Assembly (NCBI RefSeq): GCF_041320605.1
Contig: NZ_CP166679.1
Location: forward strand, 2,170,001 to 2,234,000
Length of the DNA: 64,000 nucleotides
DNA from: Arenibacter antarcticus
Lineage (GTDB): Bacteria > Bacteroidota > Bacteroidia > Flavobacteriales > Flavobacteriaceae
Reading direction: 5' to 3'
The position numbers and the translations under genes are program-made. The notes below the pieces were generated by a model that saw only the letters and a list, made by a program, of their open reading frames with translations, searched no databases and was not told the DNA's origin. Below, piece by piece: positions 26,789-34,430 of the stretch. Positions within the stretch are counted from its first letter, which is position 1. Each line of letters starts with the position of its first letter.

Positions 26789-27400
26789 TTAATCTACATT
26801 TCCCCATTTTCCTTTAAAAGCAAATTCAGTTTGTGGGATTCTTTGCCTTGTAGCCAATTCCTTTTCCTGTAATTCATAAGGAAGATCTTCTAGTTCACCC
26901 CCGAAGTGTCCAATAGCAATTGCAGTGGTGACGTGGAACCCCTCTGGGATATTAAATCGTTTATGTGCCTTTTTCCAGTCTAGCCCCGCCATATGGTGCA
27001 TGGCAATACCCATATATTGTGCTTGTACCGTCATACCGCCCAAACCAAGCCCCAAATCGTGTAGGGCGTGAAAATTATCGGTCCCTTGATCGGTTTTCTC
27101 TTTGTAGGCCGTAAGCATCAACAAGGGGGCATTAACGGCCCATTTCTTATTGTCTTCACTTAGACAATCCAAAATGTTGTCATAGGCTTCGGTCTCTTTT
27201 TCAGCATATAAAAAGCGCCATGGCTGTTGGTTGCTAGAACTAGCGGCCCAACGTACTGCTTCAAAAAGCTGTTTTATATTCTGTTTGGAAAGTTTTTTAT
27301 CCTTAAAAATTCTAGGGCTGTACCGTTGTTTTAATAATGCAAATATCTCATAATCAGAATCTGCAATATTTTCAAGTTGTATTTGTTCCGAGGATGTCAT
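26789..27400 (-). CDS. Nitroreductase family flavoprotein
   Basis: The 203-aa protein fits the NfsB/FRase-type nitroreductase family: the N-terminal RYSPRIFKDKKL motif binds FMN phosphate, ASSSNQQPWRFLYA near residue 62-75 follows, and GLGLGGMTVQAQYMGIAMHHMAG near 120-142 forms the core. Such dimeric enzymes use NAD(P)H to reduce nitroaromatics, quinones or flavins. It lies alone on the minus strand. Natural substrate is unknown. Confidence 0.88.
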   Translation of the reverse strand: MTSSEQIQLENIADSDYEIFALLKQRYSPRIFKDKKLSKQNIKQLFEAVRWAASSSNQQPWRFLYAEKETEAYDNILDCLSEDNKKWAVNAPLLMLTAYKEKTDQGTDNFHALHDLGLGLGGMTVQAQYMGIAMHHMAGLDWKKAHKRFNIPEGFHVTTAIAIGHFGGELEDLPYELQEKELATRQRIPQTEFAFKGKWGNVD

Positions 27401-27788
27401 GCTTTCGATGTTTTATGTAAAATTTATAGGTAAATGGAATTGGTCCAATTTGGACACATCCGGTTTCCCTATTGTGGAGAACTATAGCTGTATTTCTTAG
27501 AGCAAAACGTATAGGAACTCCAACAGTGTAAATGGAAATATATGAGATGTGTATAATTAACCATTAGTTGAAGTTTCAAAGGAAACTCCAACTACCACTA
27601 TCAATATTAATCACTTTTGGATTGTTATGTTGACTTATTCCCTCAATATGTTGATGCAATTGCGATGTGGAGAAATGAAGTTTGTTTCTTGCCTCACATC
27701 CGCTATTTTGATGGAAAGGGACCGGATATTTTTAGATCGAGTATGTTTTTCAAACTGTTTTTTGATCGTAACATGGGTGCCTTTGTTG
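27401..27788. other. 388-bp intergenic region, no gene recognised
   Basis: Short open frames here on the plus strand overlap the antisense of the AI-2E gene and have no family features. A hairpin (AGTTGAAGTTTC at 27566-27577 with GAAACTCCAACT at 27582-27593, one mismatch) has no T run. Nothing else is visible. Confidence 0.4.
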
Positions 27789-28805
27789 TTAAGCGGAAGA
27801 ATTTTGACCGTATTCGTTTTTGTAAATTCTTAGAATTATGAGAAAAAGACTTACTAAAATAGGGCCAAAGATCAATCCAATAAATCCAAATAAGGGTACG
27901 CCTACCAAAACACCGATCAGCGTGATAATCGGATGAACATCGTCCAGTTTTTTTAAAATGTACAAACGAAACAGATTGTCGGTCGCGCCTATGACCAGAG
28001 TTCCATATAAGAGAATTCCCCACGCCTGAAAAGAATTCCCGTTGGCAAGGGCAAGGATAAATACTGGTAGGGTCCCTATGGCACTCCCCACAAACGGAAC
28101 CATAGAACCGATGGTGACCACGGTTGCCCAGAAAAAGGGATTGGGGATACTGAATATAAAAAATCCAATTAGGGCCACTACGCCCTGAGCAATGGCAACT
28201 AGAGGTATTCCCAAGGCATTTGAACGAACTTTATCAAAAGTTTCGTTCCCAATGGTTTCCAAGTTGTCACTGTTGATCGGAATATAGGTGAATAAGGAAT
28301 CCTTGATTTTCTTTTCACTGATCAACATGAAATATAGCAGAAAATACATTACGGTAATGGAAATGAAAATGGTAAAAGTATTCCCTGCAATGCTTTGTAA
28401 GCTTTTTGAAAGCCACGATGAGATAGCCGAAGGGTCTATTTGTGAGGTGACATCATAATTTAAGTATTCCTCTAGTTTTTGTAATTGCGTTTTGGACGCC
28501 TGCACCACTTGTTCCGAATTGGTAACGGCATACTCTATTCTATTGCCAATCATAAATCCAAAAGCCACTAAGGGCAAAAGAATACTGGTAAAGGAAGTAA
28601 TTATTAAAGTCCAAGCGGCTAAATTGGGATGCCATCCTTTTTTAACCAGCATTAACATAGGCTTCCTAAGCAATACATAAATAGTAATTGCACCCAGGAC
28701 ACCTCCTAGATAAGGAAGCATTTCTTTAAAGATAAGACCTCCCATTAGTACTATGAGTAGCATTACGAATACTTGTCTGACAATAAATGGACTTATATAT
28801 TTCAT
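27789..28805 (-). CDS. AI-2E family transporter
   Basis: The 338-aa membrane protein has about eight helices and the AI-2E/PerM layout: two helices near the N-terminus, a helical soluble part (residues about 85-145), and a C-terminal bundle with NPFFWATVVTIGSMVPFVGSAIGTLP near 222-247. The family includes sodium/proton antiporters and putative autoinducer exporters, so the name does not prove AI-2 transport. It begins 11 bases after the YihY gene and is cotranscribed with it. Confidence 0.9.
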   Translation of the reverse strand: MKYISPFIVRQVFVMLLIVLMGGLIFKEMLPYLGGVLGAITIYVLLRKPMLMLVKKGWHPNLAAWTLIITSFTSILLPLVAFGFMIGNRIEYAVTNSEQVVQASKTQLQKLEEYLNYDVTSQIDPSAISSWLSKSLQSIAGNTFTIFISITVMYFLLYFMLISEKKIKDSLFTYIPINSDNLETIGNETFDKVRSNALGIPLVAIAQGVVALIGFFIFSIPNPFFWATVVTIGSMVPFVGSAIGTLPVFILALANGNSFQAWGILLYGTLVIGATDNLFRLYILKKLDDVHPIITLIGVLVGVPLFGFIGLIFGPILVSLFLIILRIYKNEYGQNSSA

Positions 28806-28816
28806 GTTTTTGAGGT

Positions 28817-29713
28817 TTATTTTTTCTTTGCAATACTACTTGGGGTTATGCTTTGTCCATAACGTTTCGCATATATAAAGGTAAACTGTGCGCCAAAGAA
28901 TAAGATAAGACAAGAATAGGATACCCATAACAAAATAAGTACAATAGTGCCTGCGGCACCATAGGTGGAACCTGGTTCCGCTTCAGCAAAATAGAGTCCC
29001 AACAAGGTTTTACCTATTACAAAGAGAATTGCGGTAAGTATAGCGCCCTTCCACACTGTTTTCCATTTAATTTTCACGTCGGGTAAATATTTGAACATCA
29101 ATGCAAATAATACTGTTATGATACCCAAAGATATTACAACGTCCATAATATGGGCGATATATATCACTAAATCTGGGAACATTTGTTTAATATAACCGTT
29201 AAGAGCACTTATTGCTGCAGTAAAAATAAAACTGATCAAAAGCAGAAAACCAATAACAAAAATAAAGGCAAAGCTACGGGCGCGATCGGTGATCAATTTC
29301 CAAACTTTTGCCTTGGGATCTGGCTGTACCTGCCATATTTGGTTAAGGGATATTTTTAATTGATAGAAGACTCCAGTTGCACCAAAGAGTAAGGTGCCAA
29401 TTCCGATTATGGTAGATATAAGGTTTTTTTTCTCATTTTGGGTCTCTGAAATTATGGTCTCAATAGAAGTCGCTGCCTCTTTGCCAAGGGCCAAGGAAAA
29501 TTCTTGGGTTAGGTGACCCTGTACAATCTCTACTCCCCAAATGGCGCCAACTATATTTATTATAATGACCAATAGGGCTGGAAGGGAAAGTACGGCATAA
29601 TAGGCTACAACCGCACTTAGCCGCCACGGGTCATTGGCCATCCAAGAGATGTAAGTATCCTTTATTAAGGACGGGATGTCTTTTGGTTTAAACCTTGTGC
29701 GTTCTTCTTTCAT
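28817..29713 (-). CDS. YihY/BrkB family membrane protein
   Basis: The 298-aa protein has about six helices and family marks: WRLSAVVAYYAVLSLPALLV near residue 27, GIGTLLFGATGVFYQLKISLNQIW near 105 and YLPDVKIKWKTVWKGA near 210, followed by YGAAGTIVLILLWVSYSCLILFFGA. YihY proteins were once called ribonuclease BN, but that activity belongs to another protein. They are inner-membrane proteins of unresolved transport function. It is the first gene of a two-gene transcript with the AI-2E gene. Confidence 0.9.
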   Translation of the reverse strand: MKEERTRFKPKDIPSLIKDTYISWMANDPWRLSAVVAYYAVLSLPALLVIIINIVGAIWGVEIVQGHLTQEFSLALGKEAATSIETIISETQNEKKNLISTIIGIGTLLFGATGVFYQLKISLNQIWQVQPDPKAKVWKLITDRARSFAFIFVIGFLLLISFIFTAAISALNGYIKQMFPDLVIYIAHIMDVVISLGIITVLFALMFKYLPDVKIKWKTVWKGAILTAILFVIGKTLLGLYFAEAEPGSTYGAAGTIVLILLWVSYSCLILFFGAQFTFIYAKRYGQSITPSSIAKKK

Positions 29714-29880
29714 ATAGGTCTATTTAAACAATGGTGGCTAGTAGATGTAATACGTTTTTGGTTGACAAATGTATAAGATAGCTATTGAGAAACAATTGCT
29801 TTATCAATATTAGGTTTTATATTGATTCAATTAAATTGGAGTCCCGCAAAAAATCTTGTTTAGATTAAAGTCAATGTATA

Positions 29881-29922
29881 AAAAAAAAGGGCTTTAAGTT
29901 TTCGCTTAAGGCCCTTTTTTTT
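29881..29922. terminator. Bidirectional intrinsic terminator
   Basis: AAGGGCTTTAAG pairs with CTTAAGGCCCTT (one G-U pair) between runs of A and T. It serves the DoxDA gene that stops at 29946 on the minus strand. The rest of the 29714-29945 gap shows nothing. Confidence 0.9.
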
Positions 29923-29945
29923 GATCAATTTTTATTGAAACATAA

Positions 29946-30965
29946 TCAATATGCCATAACAATTTCCCATTCCAGACCGCTAATATCAATTAGTTTTAGG
30001 GTGTATTGCTCCCCATTCTTTAAATCGATATTGTTTAGGTCTAAAGTGATATCAGCCTTGGCCCCTAAAGGAATGATAAGACTGTGTTTGCCAGGTTTTA
30101 TCTTGGCCACGTAATGATTGTGGATATTGTTCGTTGAAAACTTAGCAAGATCGGCTCCTTCTTTGTTCAAAAGGATAGTGCCATTTTGGTCCAGAAGTTG
30201 CATGCCAATTAAGAACGAACCGTAAACATCCACACCCTCTACTCGGAACACCTCAAACTGCAAATGGTCCTGGTTAAGGCTTGTATTACTGATCTCTAGC
30301 TTTGGTTTAACGGATTTGTTGTGGAGAGTTCCAAAGATACCACCATGGAAATATTGATTGGTAAATAGGGTTAGGGCTAGTATGGCCAACGCCCCGGTCA
30401 ATACAAAGGGTTTGATGTTTTTTATGGGCAAGGTTCCAGATCCTAACCAAGAAAACCATTTTGTTCGGGTAAATTTCGCATTCTTGTTAATGAAATATTG
30501 GTCCAAAGAATAGGATCCACTCCCAGTAAGGAATAAAGTAAACCCCGTGGCAATACCTAACACCCCTATTTGCCATTCGTCCAAACAGGTAGTGCCTATC
30601 CAACCCGCACCTAATAAGATTCCCATGGCCAGTTTAAAAACCCCAATACTCATTAATCTAGTGAACAAGCCCAACATAATAAATAACCCTACCAATCCCT
30701 CTATGATGGTAAAGACTGCCATGGCCCACCAAAGGGTATCGGGATTACTTACCAAATATTCAATCATGGGGCCAATTCCTAGAGCGTTGGGTAGGAAATG
30801 GTTGAATTTCTCTCCTATATAACCTGCTTCCTCGGGGTTTAATTTGTTGTCTATTACTAATCTACGCCAAAAGGCGGAAAAATAAGTCCAGCCAACTACT
30901 AAGCGGATGGCTAATGTGAAGAGACCAGCCATATTTTGTGACTGATCGTTGTGATTCTGATTCAT
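29946..30965 (-). CDS. DoxD-DoxA fusion, thiosulfate:quinone oxidoreductase-like
   Basis: The 339-aa protein joins an N-terminal DoxD-type membrane domain (about residues 14-165, four helices, with RLVVGWTYFSAFWRR at its start) to a further helix (about 185-203) and a C-terminal DoxA-type periplasmic domain (about 215-339). In Acidianus, separate DoxD and DoxA subunits form a thiosulfate:quinone oxidoreductase of the membrane. The fused form is common in Bacteroidota, where the activity has not been shown. It lies 57 bases after a small Cys-containing exported protein in the same direction. No sox or sulfur genes adjoin it, so sulfur oxidation is uncertain. Confidence 0.8.
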   Translation of the reverse strand: MNQNHNDQSQNMAGLFTLAIRLVVGWTYFSAFWRRLVIDNKLNPEEAGYIGEKFNHFLPNALGIGPMIEYLVSNPDTLWWAMAVFTIIEGLVGLFIMLGLFTRLMSIGVFKLAMGILLGAGWIGTTCLDEWQIGVLGIATGFTLFLTGSGSYSLDQYFINKNAKFTRTKWFSWLGSGTLPIKNIKPFVLTGALAILALTLFTNQYFHGGIFGTLHNKSVKPKLEISNTSLNQDHLQFEVFRVEGVDVYGSFLIGMQLLDQNGTILLNKEGADLAKFSTNNIHNHYVAKIKPGKHSLIIPLGAKADITLDLNNIDLKNGEQYTLKLIDISGLEWEIVMAY

Positions 30966-31022
30966 GTAAAAAAGATATTATTTAAACGATTATATTAAAA
31001 ATTGAATAGCGGAAAAAAAGGT

Positions 31023-31397
31023 TTAGGCTATATCAAATTTCAATCGTTTATATAATATGTACATAGGAGGGCTCTTGCCCGAAGTTCTTTTCGCGTATTG
31101 TTTTAAAGCAACTTTTTTGCAGCCTATCGGGATAATAGTGATGGAATTCGCTATATCCGGAAGATTTATTGCCGCGAGCTTGCTGTTACATTCTATATTA
31201 GTTTGTACGACTACTTCGGATTCACAAAAAGTGTTTATACTCTGTGTTGATTTCGTTTTGTTGAGAGGTCGTTCAAAAGTGATTTCAAAAGAACTGAATA
31301 GGGTTTCTTTGATGGAGCAAGGAGTTAAAGCCACAAAAACGGCCAGCATGAATACAATGCGCTGAATTTTTTTTATATGTAGGCTAGTTCCTGTCAT
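31023..31397 (-). CDS. Small exported Cys-containing protein upstream of DoxDA
   Basis: The 124-aa protein begins at the ATG at 31397 (an upstream in-frame start at 31412 is less likely). It has an N-terminal hydrophobic segment (IVFMLAVFVALTPC), several Cys residues, a middle of low complexity and a conserved-looking tail SGKSPPMYILYKRLKFDIA. Proteins ending in a similar S-P-P-x-Y-I-L-Y-K-x-L pattern occur in flavobacteria. It is probably cotranscribed with DoxDA. Function is unknown. Confidence 0.65.
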   Translation of the reverse strand: MTGTSLHIKKIQRIVFMLAVFVALTPCSIKETLFSSFEITFERPLNKTKSTQSINTFCESEVVVQTNIECNSKLAAINLPDIANSITIIPIGCKKVALKQYAKRTSGKSPPMYILYKRLKFDIA

Positions 31398-31799
31398 AAG
31401 TTCAACTGACAAAGATAGATGTTTTTTTAATGATTTTAGAGGACGGTGTTTATTGCCCTAAGGGAAAAGAAATCCAAAGCGTTAGAATACTACCGGAAAG
31501 GAAGTGAAGCCCATCAAAAAGGGAATAGGGAACGGGATGGGTGAATTGATAGAAAAGCGGTTGAATTAATACAGGAGACAAGGAACTTAAAGAGCAATAG
31601 ACTATAGATTAGGGTAATGATTAATTATAAAGGGCAGCACAAATCAAGATCAATACAACTTTGTTATCACGGAATATTAAATAATTTTTCTACATTTAAA
31701 TCTTTCTACCTTTAAAAAAGCCTGTATCCCTGACTAAAGTCATGGCTAAACCTTTTTTTAAAAATAACCTACATTTAAGAATAATTAGTTCAAATCTAT
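31398..31799. other. 402-bp intergenic region with a possible gene remnant
   Basis: Between 31476 and 31607 one frame reads KALEYYRKGSEAHQKGN, then after one stop continues IDRKAVELIQETRNLKSN; this looks like the relic of a helical or TPR-like protein. The region also carries the promoter of the glycerate kinase operon, but no clear TAnnTTTG box was located. Confidence 0.3.
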
Positions 31800-32948
31800 A
31801 TGAAAATTATTGTCGCTCCAGATTCTTTTAAGGACTGCCTTTCAGCCAAAGAGGTATCCGCATCTATCACTAAAGGGATACGCCAAGTATATCCTGAGGC
31901 AATAATTTTGGAGATTCCCTTGTCCGATGGGGGCGAGGGTCTTATTGATGCTCTGTTGGATGGTATTAGCGGAACAGTATTAACAGTTCCTGTGTTAGAT
32001 CCCTTGGGTCGGACAATAAGGTCGGAATTTGGTGTTTTAAAGGATGGAAAAACGGCCATCATTGAACTTGCTAGGGCCTCGGGGCTGGAACTTCTGAAGG
32101 AAAAGGAAAGAAATCCATTATTGACCTCTACCTATGGTACCGGCCAATTGATAAAAGCGGCATTGGACCATGGATGTGAAAAAATTATTGTTGGCCTAGG
32201 TGGTAGTGCTACCAACGATGGGGGGACTGGCATGTTAAAGGCCCTTGGAGCAAGGTTCCTAGATGTAAGGGGAGAGGAAGTCGGTGATGGGGGTGGTCAA
32301 TTAGAAAATCTTGAGCGTATAGACCTTAGCAATTTTGATACTCGAATAGGAGACTGTGAGGTGGTGGTAGCCTGTGATGTCTCCAACCCTTTGGCTGGGC
32401 CAAATGGGGCTTCCTTTATTTATGGCGCCCAGAAAGGTGGAGACGAGAGGTCATTGGAACTATTAGACAATAGCCTATATAAGTATGGATCCGTAATCCG
32501 GGATCAGTTCAATATCGATGTTGTAAACAAGGAAGGGGCAGGTGCGGCAGGGGGAACCGGTGCCGCCTTATTGGCATTTATGAATGGTAAGATCGTAAAT
32601 GGGATAGACCTGGTGCTTCAAATGGTAAGTATGGAGCAGCACTTGAATAATACCGATCTAGTAGTTACGGGAGAGGGGAAAATAGACTTACAAACTCTTA
32701 ATGGAAAAACCGTTGTTGGGGTATCTAAAATGGCTAAAAAACACCAAGTACCTGTAATTGTATTAGCAGGAAAGGTAGGCGACCACATGAATGCTATTTT
32801 TGAATTAGGCGTTACTGCTGTTTTTCCTATAGTTGATGGACCAATAGCACTGGAAGAGGCCCTGAAAAAAGCTCCCCAACTATTGGAACGGACCGCCAGG
32901 AATATTATGAATACCATTAAGGAGTTCAAGGTAAAGGATAGACAATAA
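31800..32948 (+). CDS. Glycerate kinase (GarK/GlxK family)
   Basis: The enzyme phosphorylates D-glycerate with ATP to phosphoglycerate, linking sugar-acid breakdown to glycolysis. The 382-aa length fits the family. N-terminal IVAPDSFKDCLSAKEVSASI, the signature GLGGSATNDGGTGML near residues 136-150, ACDVSNPLAGPNGAS near 193-207 and GAGAAGGTGAALLAF near 246-260 are all present. It opens a five-gene operon whose other members look extracytoplasmic or regulatory. That suggests the pathway started outside the membrane ends in glycerate. Confidence 0.95.
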   Translation: MKIIVAPDSFKDCLSAKEVSASITKGIRQVYPEAIILEIPLSDGGEGLIDALLDGISGTVLTVPVLDPLGRTIRSEFGVLKDGKTAIIELARASGLELLKEKERNPLLTSTYGTGQLIKAALDHGCEKIIVGLGGSATNDGGTGMLKALGARFLDVRGEEVGDGGGQLENLERIDLSNFDTRIGDCEVVVACDVSNPLAGPNGASFIYGAQKGGDERSLELLDNSLYKYGSVIRDQFNIDVVNKEGAGAAGGTGAALLAFMNGKIVNGIDLVLQMVSMEQHLNNTDLVVTGEGKIDLQTLNGKTVVGVSKMAKKHQVPVIVLAGKVGDHMNAIFELGVTAVFPIVDGPIALEEALKKAPQLLERTARNIMNTIKEFKVKDRQ

Positions 32949-33096
32949 ACAATGAGAAATCATCCATTGTAGGATTATGCTGGACAATTTTTATATAAGA
33001 AAAGTTGGGTTGCCCAAAAATTAGAAAAGGAAATAATAGTATAAACCACCACATCAAAATAAATTATAATTATCATAAATAACTTAAGAAACCAAT

Positions 33097-33957
33097 ATGG
33101 CAAATCCATGGACAGGGATAGGGAATCCTTATACTAAACAAGAAGTAAGAGATAGATTGCAAAAAGTAGTTGACCAAAATAGGGCAATTATAGCAGCAGG
33201 TGCTGGTACAGGCATCAGTGCGAAATTTATTGAGAAGGGCGGGGCAGACCTTATCATTATCTACAATTCTGGTCGTTTCCGTATGTCCGGTCACGGCTCT
33301 ACCGCCGGAATGATGGCCTATGGTGATGCCAATGCCGTTGCCATGGAAATCGGGGAATTTGAAGTGTTGCCAGTGGTAGAAGAGGTTCCAGTTATCTGCG
33401 GTGTACATGGTAGTGATCCCCGGAGAAGAATGTGGCATTTTTTGGGTAAGGTAAAGGATATGGGTTTTTCAGGAGTAAATAACTTCCCCACGCATTCCAT
33501 TATTGACGGTCATTTTAGGCAGGTCCTAGAGGAAACAGGGATGAGCTTTCAAAAGGAAGTGGAGATGGTGCGTTTGGCCACTAAAATGGATTTGTTCTCT
33601 ATTGTTTATGTGGCCAAACCAGAGGAGGCCGTACAAATGGCAGATGCTGGGGCAGATGCCATCATTGCCCATGTGGGCACCACCGTAGGCGGATCTATAG
33701 GTGTTACCGGAGCATCGGTTTCCATGGACAATGCTCTGGAGCGTACTCAGGCCATTGTAGATGCAGTAAAGAAAGCGAATCACAATACCTTTTTTCTGGC
33801 TCATGGAGGCCCCATAAATACTCCCGATGATGTCCGTTATGCTTTGGCCCATACCACGGGTCTCCATGGCTTTGTGGGGGCTTCCTCCCTAGAACGGATG
33901 GGAGTGGAACAATCCTTAACAAACCTGACCAAGGAATTTAAATCTATAACCTTATAA
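33097..33957 (+). CDS. TIM-barrel 'phosphoenolpyruvate hydrolase' family protein (Tm-1 C-terminal type)
   Basis: The 286-aa protein matches PEP_hydrolase (PF09370), the TIM-barrel domain found in the C-terminal half of the plant Tm-1 protein. Marks include GAGTGISAKFIEKGGADLII near residue 35-55, NSGRFRMSGHGS near 59-70, VCGVHGSDPRR near 104-114, NFPT near 129 and HVGTTVGGSIG near 190. In bacteria it usually adjoins an UPF0261 (Tm-1 N-terminal-like) ATP-binding gene, which is absent here. No signal peptide, so cytoplasmic. It starts 148 bases after the glycerate kinase gene and 11 bases before the cupin. The reaction is not established. Confidence 0.85.
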   Translation: MANPWTGIGNPYTKQEVRDRLQKVVDQNRAIIAAGAGTGISAKFIEKGGADLIIIYNSGRFRMSGHGSTAGMMAYGDANAVAMEIGEFEVLPVVEEVPVICGVHGSDPRRRMWHFLGKVKDMGFSGVNNFPTHSIIDGHFRQVLEETGMSFQKEVEMVRLATKMDLFSIVYVAKPEEAVQMADAGADAIIAHVGTTVGGSIGVTGASVSMDNALERTQAIVDAVKKANHNTFFLAHGGPINTPDDVRYALAHTTGLHGFVGASSLERMGVEQSLTNLTKEFKSITL

Positions 33958-33968
33958 ATTTTCTGATA

Positions 33969-34379
33969 ATGCCCAAGAATTGGAAATTCATTAAAAAGAA
34001 GGACGTGATGTTCGAAAAAGCATTTGGACGGGATCATTATTGGCATTACCATCCCCAACTGGTCAAAAATGCGGAATCGTATATGGTAAAGGTGGTGGTG
34101 CCCGAAAGAAAGGGACATGACTTCCATAGGCATCCAAAAATGCATGAGATTTTATATATTCTAAAGGGGAAGGCGGAGCAATGGATCGAGGATGAAATGC
34201 AATTATTGGAAGCGGGCGACTCCGTTTATATAGATGCAGATGTGGTACATGCCACGTTCAATGCGGGGGAAGGGGAACTCGAATTTCTAGCAATCCTTTC
34301 CCCACCGGACGGGTGGGAAGCGGGAACCGTGGATATGGGCCAAGAGGAACCCTATATCCACTATCGGACCAAAGAATAG
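33969..34379 (+). CDS. Single-domain cupin protein
   Basis: The 136-aa protein has one cupin barrel. The first metal motif lies around GHDFHRHPKMHEILYILKG (residues about 43-60), with spaced His and Glu ligands, and the second around AGDSVYIDADVVHATFNAGEG (about 82-100), supplying the last His. Small cupins are often sugar isomerases, lyases or ligand-binding proteins. It sits 11 bases after the TIM-barrel gene and is likely translated with it. Substrate unknown; a sugar-acid or ulosonic-acid isomerase would suit the operon. Confidence 0.85.
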   Translation: MPKNWKFIKKKDVMFEKAFGRDHYWHYHPQLVKNAESYMVKVVVPERKGHDFHRHPKMHEILYILKGKAEQWIEDEMQLLEAGDSVYIDADVVHATFNAGEGELEFLAILSPPDGWEAGTVDMGQEEPYIHYRTKE

Positions 34380-34430
34380 ACAATTGCAACCAACCAAATT
34401 TAAAATAGTAAGTATTAAAACTTTAAAACC

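Noticed and set aside
27617..27841. Two overlapping plus-strand frames of about 70 aa
   Set aside because: They lie largely antisense to the AI-2E gene or over its 3' flank, have no leader, and show no recognisable sequence.
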